The notes beneath the pieces were generated by a model. It worked only from the letters and a program-made list of their open reading frames with translations, had not been told where the DNA came from and did no database searches. A stretch of 11,269 nt of DNA from Bacteroidota bacterium (GTDB taxonomy: Bacteria > Bacteroidota > Bacteroidia > Bacteroidales > FEN-979), in contig JAPLDN010000022.1 in assembly GCA_026391755.1 (NCBI GenBank), positions 1 to 11,269 on the forward strand. Reading direction: 5' to 3'. The first letter of the stretch is position 1. Every line of letters starts with the position of its first letter. This document shows positions 1 through 8,177 of this stretch, piece by piece. A program made the translations under genes and the position numbers.

Positions 1-1670
1 ACTTCGAGTTTCTTCCCGAGGGCGATAAAATTCTTTGAATCTTCAGGGGTCCACCAGTTACTTAAATTACCATTGCCGTCGTATTGTGCACCCTGGTCGT
101 CGAAGCCATGGGTCATCTCATGGCCTATCACTGATATGATAGCTCCGTAGTTGATGGCATCGTCAGCATCGGGATTGAAAAAGGGAGGCTGAAGGATAGC
201 TGCAGGGAAAACGATTTCATTGTTGGTAGGATTGTTGTATGCATTGATCGTTTGAGGCGACATTCCCCATTCTTTTTTATCGACAGGTTTCCCTGCTTTT
301 TTTATCATGTCATTATGTTCCCACAATGCAATATTCATGCTGTTTTCAAGCAATTTGTCGGGCTGGATATCGATGCTGGAATAATCTTTCCATGTATCGG
401 GGTAACCGATTTTCCATGTAAAGGCAGCCAGCTTCTTTTTTGCCTTTTCCTTTGTTGGCGCGCTCATCCATGTAAGCTTATCTATACGTTCGCTATAAAC
501 GGCACGCACATTCTCTATCATTTCGGAAACCTTTTTCTTGGAAGATTCCGGGAAATATTTTGCTACATAAAGTTTACCCAGGGGCATCCCCAACCTGCGG
601 TTAACACTCATGATGGCGCGTTCTTCCCGGGGACGCTGGGCTTTTACACCATACATGATTGTACTAAAGAAATGAAATGATTCTTTATTAAATGGTACAG
701 GCAGTAAATTGGCAACGGCCGAAAGAAGTTTCCAGCGAAAGTATGTTTGAAGCACATCAACAGGGGTTGACTTGATTAGCAGGCCAAGATTTTTAAGGTA
801 GTTTTTATCCTGAACAATAACTGTATCGGCATGCAATCCATAGTTTTTATAATAATCTGCCCAATTGATAGCGGGAGCTAATTTCTGAAGTTCTGTAAAC
901 GGGATCTTATTATAGATCTTTACTGGATCACGCATTTCGAAATTTTTAAGCTGGATCAGGGCCAGCTTTGTTTCGAAATCAAGAATGGTTTGCCCGGGGG
1001 CGCTTACATTCCAGGATGCCATTGAGAACATTTTATCCACATGTTTTACAAATTCGGCCCTGATCTTCACCATGGAAGTATCCTTGTTTTCATAATAATT
1101 TCGGTCCCCCATTGATAAACCGTCCTGTCCCATAAATACCGCATTCATTTTACTGTTGCGGTCATCAGCATTAACATATACGTCGAATGGCCCTGAAATA
1201 TTTGCAATGGCCAACTCTCCGGCAAGCGCGATAAGCTCAGCGGTGCTTTTTGTTGCAAGGATTTTATCCGACAAAGGGACAATAGGATTGATTCCCCGTT
1301 TAGCAATAGTCAAGGTGTCGAGGTATGAACGGTAATACCCGGTGATGAGTTGGGCCTCGCTTCCTTTTGCAGGGTTTTCCTGTTTCAGGAGTTCAGCAAT
1401 AATGCCTTTGATCTTGACTTCACGGTTTTCTTTGTCCAGGACTTCAAATGATCCCCAGGCGCCTTCGGTCGAAGGGATAGGGTTATGCTTTTTCCAGTTG
1501 CCATTGGCAAAACTATCGAAATCGGTACAGGGTTTTTGCAATGAATCGATGCCTGTAACGTCAAAGGCTGCAACCTTTGCATTGGAACTCTTTTGTTTAT
1601 TGTTGTTACACGATACGGCAAGGATCATCACCATAAGTGTAATCATCAGCAATACAAGTTGTTTTTTCAT
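1..1670 (-). CDS. M13 family zinc metallopeptidase lipoprotein (neprilysin/PepO-like), partial
   Basis: Reads from ATG at 1668-1670 leftward and runs off the window; 556 residues are visible, while the family is usually about 680. Residues 1-20 form a lipoprotein signal (positive start, hydrophobic stretch, LAVSC) with the lipidated Cys at 21, so the enzyme is probably membrane-anchored and faces the periplasm or exterior. Near the visible end lie NAYNNP (476-481), the substrate-backbone-binding NAY/F motif of M13 enzymes, and HEMTH (517-521) followed by GFDDQG, the zinc site with catalytic Glu518. The 41-residue spacing between the two motifs matches neprilysin. The third zinc ligand, in the ENxAD motif, should lie about 60 residues further on, outside the window. 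By family these enzymes cleave oligopeptides. An exact -7 box lies 17 bases upstream of the start, so the gene probably has its own promoter although it follows the galactosidase gene in the same direction. Confidence 0.95.
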   Translation of the reverse strand, partial: MKKQLVLLMITLMVMILAVSCNNNKQKSSNAKVAAFDVTGIDSLQKPCTDFDSFANGNWKKHNPIPSTEGAWGSFEVLDKENREVKIKGIIAELLKQENPAKGSEAQLITGYYRSYLDTLTIAKRGINPIVPLSDKILATKSTAELIALAGELAIANISGPFDVYVNADDRNSKMNAVFMGQDGLSMGDRNYYENKDTSMVKIRAEFVKHVDKMFSMASWNVSAPGQTILDFETKLALIQLKNFEMRDPVKIYNKIPFTELQKLAPAINWADYYKNYGLHADTVIVQDKNYLKNLGLLIKSTPVDVLQTYFRWKLLSAVANLLPVPFNKESFHFFSTIMYGVKAQRPREERAIMSVNRRLGMPLGKLYVAKYFPESSKKKVSEMIENVRAVYSERIDKLTWMSAPTKEKAKKKLAAFTWKIGYPDTWKDYSSIDIQPDKLLENSMNIALWEHNDMIKKAGKPVDKKEWGMSPQTINAYNNPTNNEIVFPAAILQPPFFNPDADDAINYGAIISVIGHEMTHGFDDQGAQYDGNGNLSNWWTPEDSKNFIALGKKLE

Positions 1671-1686
1671 TTGGTGAAATTTTTCA

Positions 1687-1694
1687 CAAATGTA
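1687..1694 (-). promoter_or_regulatory. Bacteroidota-type -7 promoter box upstream of the M13 peptidase
   Basis: On the minus strand the sequence TACATTTG matches the Bacteroidota -7 consensus TAnnTTTG exactly. It lies 16 bases before the ATG at 1670, giving an expected leader of roughly 10 nt. I see no clear TTTG -33 element at the usual spacing, so the call rests on the -7 box and its position. Confidence 0.5.
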
Positions 1695-1750
1695 AAGGAA
1701 ATTTTTATTGACTGCGGATGGTCAGGGGGAACTTGCACAACAAAGTCCTT

Positions 1751-3838
1751 TTAATATGTTATTTCCCAGTTTACCATTTCCTCATTCTCGGCCATGATAG
1801 TAATGGCCCTGATCTTTCCGTTAATAGTGTTTTCAAGTAGTTTTGCACCTCTGCAGTTAAATCCATTGAATATTGCACCATCCGGCTCGAAAATATAAAT
1901 TGTGTATTTGTCGTTAGCAACAACTTTGCTAATGCCTGAAAGGGTGTTGTTGTTCCACGATAGTTCCTCCAATTCGAGCCCTCCGCAAGAAATGTGGCGA
2001 TTTGTGGCGAGCAGCTGGGGATGGTTTTGTTTTTCCCTTATACAGAAAAGCTGGCAGTTGTATTTAGGATCTATCAGGTCCAGCCCGAATTCCTTTTTGA
2101 AGGTCCCAATGAATTTTTTTGTCCAGAATTCGAATATCAAATACTCTTTATCGGGATAGAGCCCGAGCTCGGCAAAACTCATGCTGTGCCGGCTTTCGTC
2201 TGTCCTGCCAAGCAGCATCCAGTTTTCATACGATTTGTTGATCTCCAGAAGGAAATGAGTGTAAGGGGAAGTCAACCTGGCATCGAAGATACGAACACCA
2301 GAACCGCTGAGTTCCGATCCGACCCTGTCAAGGTACATAGATGCAGAGGGGTCCACATCGTAGATCTGTCCGGGGAGAGTAAACAATACAGGGATCGACC
2401 TCATGGCAGCTTCCACTATAGCAGTCTTGTATGTTGCAGGTTTATCTGTAAGCATAAAGAGTGAACCTGTCATGGAAGTGACCATGCAGGCAGGATAAGC
2501 AGCTTTTTCTTTCAGCTCAATATGGTCCGGGTCGTTGCGCCAAACCACGTTGTTGAATGAATTATACTGAGTCAGGGTTCGTAATCCATACCCGTCATCA
2601 CCAATGCGGCATCCGTCAACAATACCGGTAAGCTCAGGCCTGATACCCCAGCAGGCGAGAAGAAAATTATCCTTGCCGATCTCTTCACGAACGGCTTTTA
2701 CGACATCTCTGAAAGCTTCAACACGGTCAGCCTTCTTCCTTTCGAAATATGCTGTATTACTGTTATATCCCTCATACCTTAGATGGCGCAGGGCATCGAG
2801 TTTATAATATTTCCAGCCCGTTTCCCTGAAGTTCCTGTAAATGGGCCTGATCAACCGGTCCAGCGTTGACGGGTTTGAACCATCCATCACATAACCGACC
2901 CAGCGTCCTTTGGCGGGTTCGTCATTAGTATCCCTGACAAACAACGATCTATTGCTGAAGGCCCATGATCTGTCAGAAAACGCAACGTTTGTCCAGATAC
3001 CTGGTTTCAACCCCTTATTGCTTATGTATTTTGAAAGCGCCGGCAATCCCTGAGGGAATTTTTCATTTGCATTGATCCATTTCTCAGGGTATGAGGTTTC
3101 CTGTTGGTATCCGTCGTCGATCTGCATGTACTCAAGCCCGTAAGGTTTAAGGATTTCACTTAAAACATCCGCAGTCCTCATAATATCATCCGCAGAAACT
3201 TTATCAAAATAAGCATACCAGGAACACCAGCCCACAACAGGCTTTTCCCATACTTTGTAGTTCCATGGTTCAAAATAGGAGAGCTCCCTGTGTTTCTGGT
3301 AGTAGCGGGGTTTGAAAAGAAAACAGATTTCCCTGCCTTTTACAGTTATTTTGAATTCATTTTGGTCTGCGGATGAGGATTGTGGCAGTATCAGGGTGTT
3401 TGCCTGTTCCACCGAAAGTGACCAGTCCTTTTCCCTGTCGTATACCGCCCGGTTCAGTAGGCTGTGGCTCAATCCCACAGAATGGCGAATAAAAGTGCTG
3501 CCGGTTGCCCTGTTTTCCTCGCAGGGAAACGATTGCAGGCTGGCGGTGATGGTGCCTTCAAGAGTAAGGCTGCTTCCATCATTCGACGTAATGGTAAATG
3601 CATGAAAGACTTTACCGTTAACACTGTCCTTTACTTCCCGGAAATAGAACGTTGACGGCTCATTCAGGATTGTGGCCGAGAGTATGATTCGTGCGTCATA
3701 GGAAACTGTCAGGTTTTTCCCCCGCAACATGACAGTGGCCGGGGAATTCGGAGGCTCCGGGGAAACAGCCGGGGATTCTGCCAATGTAAACCTGGTTACG
3801 GCCATTAATAAAAAAAGAAGTTTCATCTTTAATTCCAT
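1751..3838 (-). CDS. Secreted clan GH-D glycoside hydrolase (GH36-like alpha-galactosidase)
   Basis: 695 residues. A signal peptide covers about residues 1-20 (MKLLFLLMAVTRFTLA, cleavage near A20-E21); the ATG at 3826 (Met5) is an equally good start. An N-terminal beta-rich domain (about 25-195) precedes a TIM-barrel that opens with GWCSWYAYF (203-211) and continues with MQIDDGYQ (238-245). YYKLDALR (344-351) carries the expected nucleophile Asp348 (the KxD motif of GH36/GH27). RIGDDGYG (411-418) carries the expected acid/base Asp at 414 or 415. These motifs resemble melibiases and raffinose-synthase-like proteins; retaining hydrolysis of alpha-galactosides is the family expectation, and the real substrate is unknown. 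Residues about 600-695 form a C-terminal beta domain. No SusC/SusD transporter or sugar regulator is next to it, so it is not in an obvious polysaccharide-utilisation locus. Its upstream region is the 127-bp divergent spacer shared with the membrane-protein gene; no clean promoter was recognised there. Confidence 0.88.
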   Translation of the reverse strand: MELKMKLLFLLMAVTRFTLAESPAVSPEPPNSPATVMLRGKNLTVSYDARIILSATILNEPSTFYFREVKDSVNGKVFHAFTITSNDGSSLTLEGTITASLQSFPCEENRATGSTFIRHSVGLSHSLLNRAVYDREKDWSLSVEQANTLILPQSSSADQNEFKITVKGREICFLFKPRYYQKHRELSYFEPWNYKVWEKPVVGWCSWYAYFDKVSADDIMRTADVLSEILKPYGLEYMQIDDGYQQETSYPEKWINANEKFPQGLPALSKYISNKGLKPGIWTNVAFSDRSWAFSNRSLFVRDTNDEPAKGRWVGYVMDGSNPSTLDRLIRPIYRNFRETGWKYYKLDALRHLRYEGYNSNTAYFERKKADRVEAFRDVVKAVREEIGKDNFLLACWGIRPELTGIVDGCRIGDDGYGLRTLTQYNSFNNVVWRNDPDHIELKEKAAYPACMVTSMTGSLFMLTDKPATYKTAIVEAAMRSIPVLFTLPGQIYDVDPSASMYLDRVGSELSGSGVRIFDARLTSPYTHFLLEINKSYENWMLLGRTDESRHSMSFAELGLYPDKEYLIFEFWTKKFIGTFKKEFGLDLIDPKYNCQLFCIREKQNHPQLLATNRHISCGGLELEELSWNNNTLSGISKVVANDKYTIYIFEPDGAIFNGFNCRGAKLLENTINGKIRAITIMAENEEMVNWEITY

Positions 3839-3965
3839 GATGTAAAAGTAAACAGCGAATTAAATCAAAAATCCCGAATCATTTTTACAGCAGAAATAAA
3901 TAGTTTTTCTTTGTAGGTTCTTAATAAAGATGCAATAGCAGAAATCGAAATTAAAAGATCAATAT

Positions 3966-4562
3966 ATGAAATCCCCTGAAAGCATACTTCCCGATCTGAA
4001 AGAACTTGGTGGTTTAATCCTGGGATTTTTACCCTGGTTACTTTTCCTTTTTCTTTCGGGCAGCACCCTTGGAAGCCTGGAGAGAGCCATTATAATAAGC
4101 CTTGTTTCCTGCCTGGCTCTTAATTATGGAGAGCTTAAACAAGGGTTCATCCTTACCTGGGGGACTTTGATTTTCTTCAGCTTTTGTGCTGTCACCATCA
4201 ATTTGTTTCATGTGATGTGGGTGGCCATCTATATGGATCTGCTGTCCAATTCGGCCCTTGCCTTTGTGATGTGGCTTACATTACTTCTTGGTAAACCCTT
4301 CGTATTACAATATGCGAGGAAGGGCCAGCCTGAGGACAGATGGAGTGAACCCGGATTCGTCCATGGGTGCAGGCAGATGACCATCGTTTGGGCTTCACTG
4401 ATGAGCCTGTCGGTGGTCCTGAGCATTGTCAAAAGGACTTCATTGATGAACCTTCCCGGATGGGCCTGGTTCGGGTTAAGCCTGGTGATCATTGTCTCAG
4501 GCCTGGCATACACCACAATATTTAAACGTCGGAAGCGGCTGAAACGCCTCAGGGAGCTTTGA
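3966..4562 (+). CDS. Polytopic inner-membrane protein, septation protein A/VC0807-like
   Basis: 198 residues with about six hydrophobic segments (roughly 15-33, 38-54, 60-80, 84-108, 138-155, 166-186) and a strongly basic C-terminus (KRRKRLKRLREL), which should be cytosolic. A conserved-looking loop, GKPFVLQYAR at 109-118 followed by acidic and proline-rich residues and a Trp, resembles the G(R/K)PFTLQYAR loop of uncharacterised membrane proteins related to intracellular septation protein A. Assignment is from remembered motif similarity; the function is not known. The gene stands alone on the plus strand between two minus-strand genes, diverging from the galactosidase. Its stop codon (4560-4562) lies inside the 3' end of the convergent S41 peptidase gene. 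No Shine-Dalgarno sequence is evident. Confidence 0.72.
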   Translation: MKSPESILPDLKELGGLILGFLPWLLFLFLSGSTLGSLERAIIISLVSCLALNYGELKQGFILTWGTLIFFSFCAVTINLFHVMWVAIYMDLLSNSALAFVMWLTLLLGKPFVLQYARKGQPEDRWSEPGFVHGCRQMTIVWASLMSLSVVLSIVKRTSLMNLPGWAWFGLSLVIIVSGLAYTTIFKRRKRLKRLREL

Positions 4563-6798
4563 TAATCTCAATTGCTTTCAGCAGAGGTTCATCCTTATGC
4601 GCTATAATTCCTTCAATTGTAGGTTTTACTTCAAGATCGGGCACGATTCCCACTCTCTGGGTTTCCCGTCTATCGGGGTAGTAAACGCCTATCCCGCTGA
4701 TCATGGTCCTGATGCCGCCGGGCAGCCTGAATTCTGAAACATTACCGTCGGCGCCGGCGGTGGTGGAGCCGATCACCATAGCCCGCGGGGCCACCCTGAA
4801 TGCCATGGCCGTGTATTCAGCCTGGCTCTGGGTGATCTCATTCACCAGAATTATAACCTTGCCCTTGTAAAAATCGGTATTGTGTACCCCTACTGCAAGC
4901 GGCTTTCCCATCGTGAATAGCCCGGGACGTGTTATACTTCCTGATGAAAACCTGACAAACTCTGTGCTTTCCGGGACCAGGTATTGTCCGAAACTGAACA
5001 CGATGAAATCTGAGGGATAACACCTGAGGTCGATCACCAGTCCTTTAGTATCTTTAATTTGTTTCCAAAGCTCTGGCAGGTAAGCACTTTTTACATTTCC
5101 GGGGTTGAAATAGGCAATATCAGGAGCCAGCATCCTGAAGCAGCTGTCTTTTCGCTGGTAGAAGGAGATAAAATCAATTTTTTCAAAGGGATATGCCTGT
5201 AATGTAACTGAAGTCTTAATCCCGTTCCTTATATACCTGATGTTTATTACGGTATCATTGGTCCGTAACAGGTTTCTTGCAATATCCCTTAACTGGGTGG
5301 GGTAATTTGAGGCCGGTGTGTATTTAAGCTTCGACTCCAAGATGCTTTCAATACTTCTCCCGCTTATTTCAGTGATGATATCACCTTGCTGAAGGATACA
5401 ATGATCCCCGTTCTTAGCATTATAAAATCCGGTGATAACCGCTTTCCCTTCAGTAAACGTAAGCTGAGCGAGCGAAAAGTTTTTTCCACGATATTCAGCC
5501 AGAACGGTTTCTTTGCTCCAGATGTTGGAATGAGTATCACGCACCCTTGCGATCAGTTCGAGAACGGCAAGCTTGTATTCCAGCTCATTCTTTGCATTAT
5601 TGAACTTTGGTATGAATTCAGCAAGCAAAGGATTCCAGTTTTCCCCGATAAGGTGCTTATAAGGGAAGAAGTATTGTATGATGTTCCAGTAACGGTATAA
5701 GGCCAAGAGCCGGAAGCCTGCATCAGGACAGTTCATCGATGCATAATCTTTCTCATTGGTGAATACAGGATTCCCGACCCCCGGCGCAAGACCGACATAG
5801 TAATTCTCGCCGGTCCTGACAGCCTTGCTGACTTTCTCCAGGGCTGAAGATAGCTTTGTTGATAAACCTGAGTTTGTTATCCAGGCCAGGTCGGGCCTCA
5901 GTTTAACTTCAGAGGCATATGCAGTATCCTTGTCTCCTTCACTAAACTCCCCGAGTTTATTGATCCATTCAAGCAATATGTGATCCTTTTTTTCAGGGTT
6001 CCCTGCAGCCAGGATCTGCGGTAGTATTCTGAACAGTTCGTAATCCCAGTTATAATTACCAGCAGCGACCGAAGGATGGTAATACTTCAGAAATCCCCAT
6101 ACAAGTCCAAGCACCCTCAGGTTTTCGGTCTTCAATGGCGTAAGTTCTATGGAAGCGATGCCAGAACCTCTGTCGAATATAGTGTCCTTTTCAGCAGGAA
6201 AGATCCTGGCGGGAATGGGTTCCAGTTCTCCGATATCCTTGCCATCAATACTGACCTGGAGATCATCCAACCATAGTTTGCCTTTACCAACCAGCAGTCC
6301 GCCTATAACGATCTGTTTAGTCTTAATGGGATTCAGTTCCAGGCTTACCTCATATTTCGTCCAGTCCGTTGTCCCTGTAATTCCCCTGTTACCCATATTG
6401 TCGAAGGCAATGGAGGGGTCGATGCGCATCCATAGCCCTGCATAGCCGTCCTTCACATTTTCAGTTTTAATATACCCGCTGAGGGTGATCATTTTTCCCG
6501 GGTAGTTTCCCGGAATAGTATATGACCAGGCCCTGAATTGCGGATCATCCCCGTTATATTCAATGACAACCGAGTATCTGCCGCCGTGGTTCACCGTTGA
6601 ATCTAAAGACAACCGGTAGGCCGAACTCCCCATGCTGTCCCAGAAAAGAGGTTTATTCTTCAGCACCTTTTCGAACCCGAAATTGAATTTTTCAGCGCGG
6701 GATTTATCCTGCGAAAAGGATTGCATGGAAAATACAAGGAGGCAAGTGAAAAGCAAAAACAGTTTGAAACTATATTTCAACAGGGAGGCATTTTTCAT
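4549..6798 (-). CDS. Secreted S41 family serine peptidase with N-terminal beta-sandwich and PDZ-like domain
   Basis: 749 residues from the ATG at 6796-6798; the frame stays open upstream to a TTG at 6834, but the ATG gives a proper signal peptide (about 1-30, ending QSFSQ), so I prefer it. About 38-186 looks like a carbohydrate-binding-type jelly-roll (GGRYSVVIEY ... GKLWLDDLQVS). Two related helical modules follow: LVWGFLKYYHP near 232-242 and RYWNIIQYFFPY near 369-380. A PDZ-like segment spans about 441-533 (LQQGDIITEISG). The S41 core shows RDTHSNIW with His423, VIDLRCYPSD at 588-597, TQSQAEY with the expected nucleophile Ser658, and STTAGADGNVS at 678-688. The His-containing DTHS motif suggests the tricorn/retinoid-binding-like branch, not the Ser-Lys CtpA branch. 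The protein is exported and likely cleaves peptides in the periplasm or outside; the substrate is unknown. Its last 14 bp overlap the convergent membrane-protein gene. Confidence 0.92.
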   Translation of the reverse strand: MKNASLLKYSFKLFLLFTCLLVFSMQSFSQDKSRAEKFNFGFEKVLKNKPLFWDSMGSSAYRLSLDSTVNHGGRYSVVIEYNGDDPQFRAWSYTIPGNYPGKMITLSGYIKTENVKDGYAGLWMRIDPSIAFDNMGNRGITGTTDWTKYEVSLELNPIKTKQIVIGGLLVGKGKLWLDDLQVSIDGKDIGELEPIPARIFPAEKDTIFDRGSGIASIELTPLKTENLRVLGLVWGFLKYYHPSVAAGNYNWDYELFRILPQILAAGNPEKKDHILLEWINKLGEFSEGDKDTAYASEVKLRPDLAWITNSGLSTKLSSALEKVSKAVRTGENYYVGLAPGVGNPVFTNEKDYASMNCPDAGFRLLALYRYWNIIQYFFPYKHLIGENWNPLLAEFIPKFNNAKNELEYKLAVLELIARVRDTHSNIWSKETVLAEYRGKNFSLAQLTFTEGKAVITGFYNAKNGDHCILQQGDIITEISGRSIESILESKLKYTPASNYPTQLRDIARNLLRTNDTVINIRYIRNGIKTSVTLQAYPFEKIDFISFYQRKDSCFRMLAPDIAYFNPGNVKSAYLPELWKQIKDTKGLVIDLRCYPSDFIVFSFGQYLVPESTEFVRFSSGSITRPGLFTMGKPLAVGVHNTDFYKGKVIILVNEITQSQAEYTAMAFRVAPRAMVIGSTTAGADGNVSEFRLPGGIRTMISGIGVYYPDRRETQRVGIVPDLEVKPTIEGIIAHKDEPLLKAIEIIKAP

Positions 6799-6939
6799 TG
6801 AGATACAGGTATTTATTTGATGTAAATATAGCAAATCACTGAACCGGGATTACATATCCATGTTTTCTTTGTTATTGGCTGCGGATGAAGCAGGAAAGAA
6901 GCGGGTCAGGCATAATACAGTTTATTTTAGGAAGTACAG

Positions 6940-6947
6940 TAGTTTTG
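6940..6947 (+). promoter_or_regulatory. Bacteroidota-type -7 promoter box upstream of the TfoX-like gene
   Basis: TAGTTTTG is an exact match to the TAnnTTTG consensus on the plus strand, in the 189-bp divergent spacer between the S41 peptidase and the TfoX-like gene. It sits 40 bases before the ATG at 6988, a sensible distance. No clear TTTG -33 element is visible at the normal spacing. Confidence 0.5.
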
Positions 6948-6987
6948 CATAGAATCCTTTTTCAAATGAATTAAAGTGAAGACTGCC

Positions 6988-7320
6988 ATGGCCACAAATA
7001 AAAATTTCATTGAATTCATCACCGACCAGCTTGAAAGTTCAGGTGAAATAAGCAGCAAACTGATGTTTGGCGAATACGCCATATATTTAAATGGCAAAGT
7101 TGTCGCTCTGGCTGCTGATAATAAATTTTTCGTTAAGCCTACTGAAGGAGGGAGGGAATTCATAGGGAATCCTGTTGAAGCACCGGCCTACCCTGGGGCT
7201 AAAATGAGTTTTCTCATCGAAGATAAGCTTGAGGACCGGGAATGGCTTTGCGAACTGATCAGGGTTACGGCCCGTGAACTTCCCGAGCCTAAACCCAAAA
7301 AGAAAAAGGGGGGACAGTGA
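6988..7320 (+). CDS. TfoX N-terminal domain-containing protein
   Basis: 110 residues from the ATG at 6988; a GTG at 6976 is in frame and would add four residues (MKTA), but the family normally begins just before the FIxDQL helix, so the ATG is preferred. Recognisable features are FIEFITDQLES (7-17), KLMFGEYAIYLNGKVVALAADNK beginning at residue 24, FFVKPT (47-52), and AYPGAKMSF (67-75). The tail PKPKKKKGGQ is highly basic. This is the small, stand-alone N-domain form; it lacks the C-terminal domain of Sxy/TfoX competence regulators, and most such proteins have no demonstrated role in competence. The next gene starts 21 bp downstream on the same strand, so the two are probably co-transcribed from the -7 box at 6940. 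Confidence 0.87.
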   Translation: MATNKNFIEFITDQLESSGEISSKLMFGEYAIYLNGKVVALAADNKFFVKPTEGGREFIGNPVEAPAYPGAKMSFLIEDKLEDREWLCELIRVTARELPEPKPKKKKGGQ

Positions 7321-7341
7321 TGGGATATTATTATAAAAAAG

Positions 7342-7938
7342 ATGATCAGTGATTGTAAGGAGGAAATCAAAAACTGGGCGGTATATTTTCTAAGTGCCAT
7401 GGCTGCGGTTTTTATACATGAGATCGGGCATTGCATACCAGCCTGGCTGCAGGGCTATGCAGCGATTCCGACCCCTGCGATGGAATATATACTTCATCCT
7501 GTAACGGCGGAGCAAAACCAGTGGATCTCGCTTGGTGGTTACATTGGAACAGTTTTATTCATCATGATCGTACTGATTATTTTCCTGTTTACTGATTTCA
7601 AATACAATTCAGCCCTGTATGCGGGAGCTGTCGCCATTTCGGGAATGTATTGCGCGTTATTCTTTATCAATGGGAGGGGACATGGCGGACATGAATTCCA
7701 GGAGGCGCAGGCCGCCCTGGGGTTTAGCTATTCAGGACATTCGCTGGATGTTTTCTTCCTTACAATATTCACCTTTTTAACCGCTGTATGGTTTATAAAT
7801 ACCAGGCCAGGTTATAAGATTATCCCGAAACTTCTGACAGGTGTGGTGGTGACATTTTTCTTTTTCATTGCCCTTGAATGGATCAACAATTCCATTTTTG
7901 ATCCTCTGTTCAAGGCTGGTGCATTTCCGAGGAATTAA
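7342..7938 (+). CDS. Putative membrane zinc metalloprotease with HEIGH motif, M50-like
   Basis: 198 residues, strongly hydrophobic, with about five or six membrane segments (roughly 12-32, 61-83, 88-110, 137-152, 160-180). The first segment ends in HEIGH (26-30), an HExxH zinc-binding motif at a membrane boundary as in site-2 proteases. A second polar cluster, GHGGHEFQEAQ at 113-123 with H114, H117, E118 and E121, follows the third hydrophobic stretch and could give further metal ligands; SGHSLD (131-136) adds H133. The second S2P signature (NxxPxxxxDG) and a PDZ domain are both absent, so this is not a standard M50B enzyme. I infer a membrane-embedded peptidase of an uncharacterised family; it might instead be a non-proteolytic metal-binding membrane protein. 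It is transcribed 21 bp behind the TfoX-like gene. Confidence 0.62.
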   Translation: MISDCKEEIKNWAVYFLSAMAAVFIHEIGHCIPAWLQGYAAIPTPAMEYILHPVTAEQNQWISLGGYIGTVLFIMIVLIIFLFTDFKYNSALYAGAVAISGMYCALFFINGRGHGGHEFQEAQAALGFSYSGHSLDVFFLTIFTFLTAVWFINTRPGYKIIPKLLTGVVVTFFFFIALEWINNSIFDPLFKAGAFPRN

Positions 7939-8063
7939 AACCAGGGGCAAGCATCTCAGTGATCAGGCAATATAATCCGGAATCCCGGGCAGGATAATCC
8001 TATCTGTATAAATAGATCAGGTAATTTCGTGAGCTGAGCGGTTTAAAGACATCCTTCATCGGA
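7939..8063 (+). other. Convergent intergenic spacer, no recognised element
   Basis: Spacer between the plus-strand HEIGH gene and the out-of-frame tail of the minus-strand YdeI gene. It has no ORF, no convincing hairpin-plus-T-run terminator and no repeat unit. The only pattern is TAATCC occurring twice within about 30 bases around an AT-poor CCCGGG. Confidence 0.4.
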
Positions 8064-8177
8064 TCAATGGAATTTCTCTTCCTTTGACATCATTTCGAGT
8101 ATTGCTTTCATCCTTTTCTCCCTTAGGTCAGGGGTTTTGGCTGTTTGTAAGCGATAGGCAATGGAATAGTTATCTTT
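8064..8177 (-). pseudogene. Out-of-frame C-terminal remnant of the YdeI/OmpD-associated gene
   Basis: Immediately downstream of, and partly overlapping, the stop of the YdeI gene, a different minus-strand frame reads K-D-N-Y-S-I-A-Y-R-L-Q-T-A-K, continues through P-D-L-R-E-K-R-M and ends at MSKEEKFH followed by TGA at 8064-8066. This is the usual C-terminal segment of the YdeI family (…YAIxYRLQTAK-P-ETRxKR…GEKxH). It has no start codon of its own at its beginning, and a TGA lies directly before its first Lys, so it is not expressed as a separate gene. It shows that the upstream ORF once continued into this region. Confidence 0.75.

Noticed and set aside
252..680. Plus-strand 142-residue ORF
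   Set aside because: Antisense to the M13 peptidase, whose minus-strand frame is continuous and carries family motifs. The antisense protein is Cys/Phe-rich and shows no domain.
1385..1621. Minus-strand 78-residue ORF within the M13 gene
   Set aside because: Another frame of the same strand, overlapping the lipoprotein signal and N-terminal part. No recognisable protein.
1600..1670. Suspected frameshift in the M13 lipobox region
   Set aside because: Recounting the bases gave a single continuous frame from the ATG at 1670 through HEMTH to the window edge.
1994..2464. Plus-strand 156-residue ORF
   Set aside because: Antisense to the GH36-like gene, which has catalytic motifs in the opposite frame.
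6799..6834. Extended TTG start for the S41 peptidase
   Set aside because: It would put 12 non-signal residues ahead of a good signal peptide; ATG at 6798 is better placed.
7939..8063. Possible bidirectional terminator or small RNA
   Set aside because: No stable hairpin followed by a T run could be found by eye.
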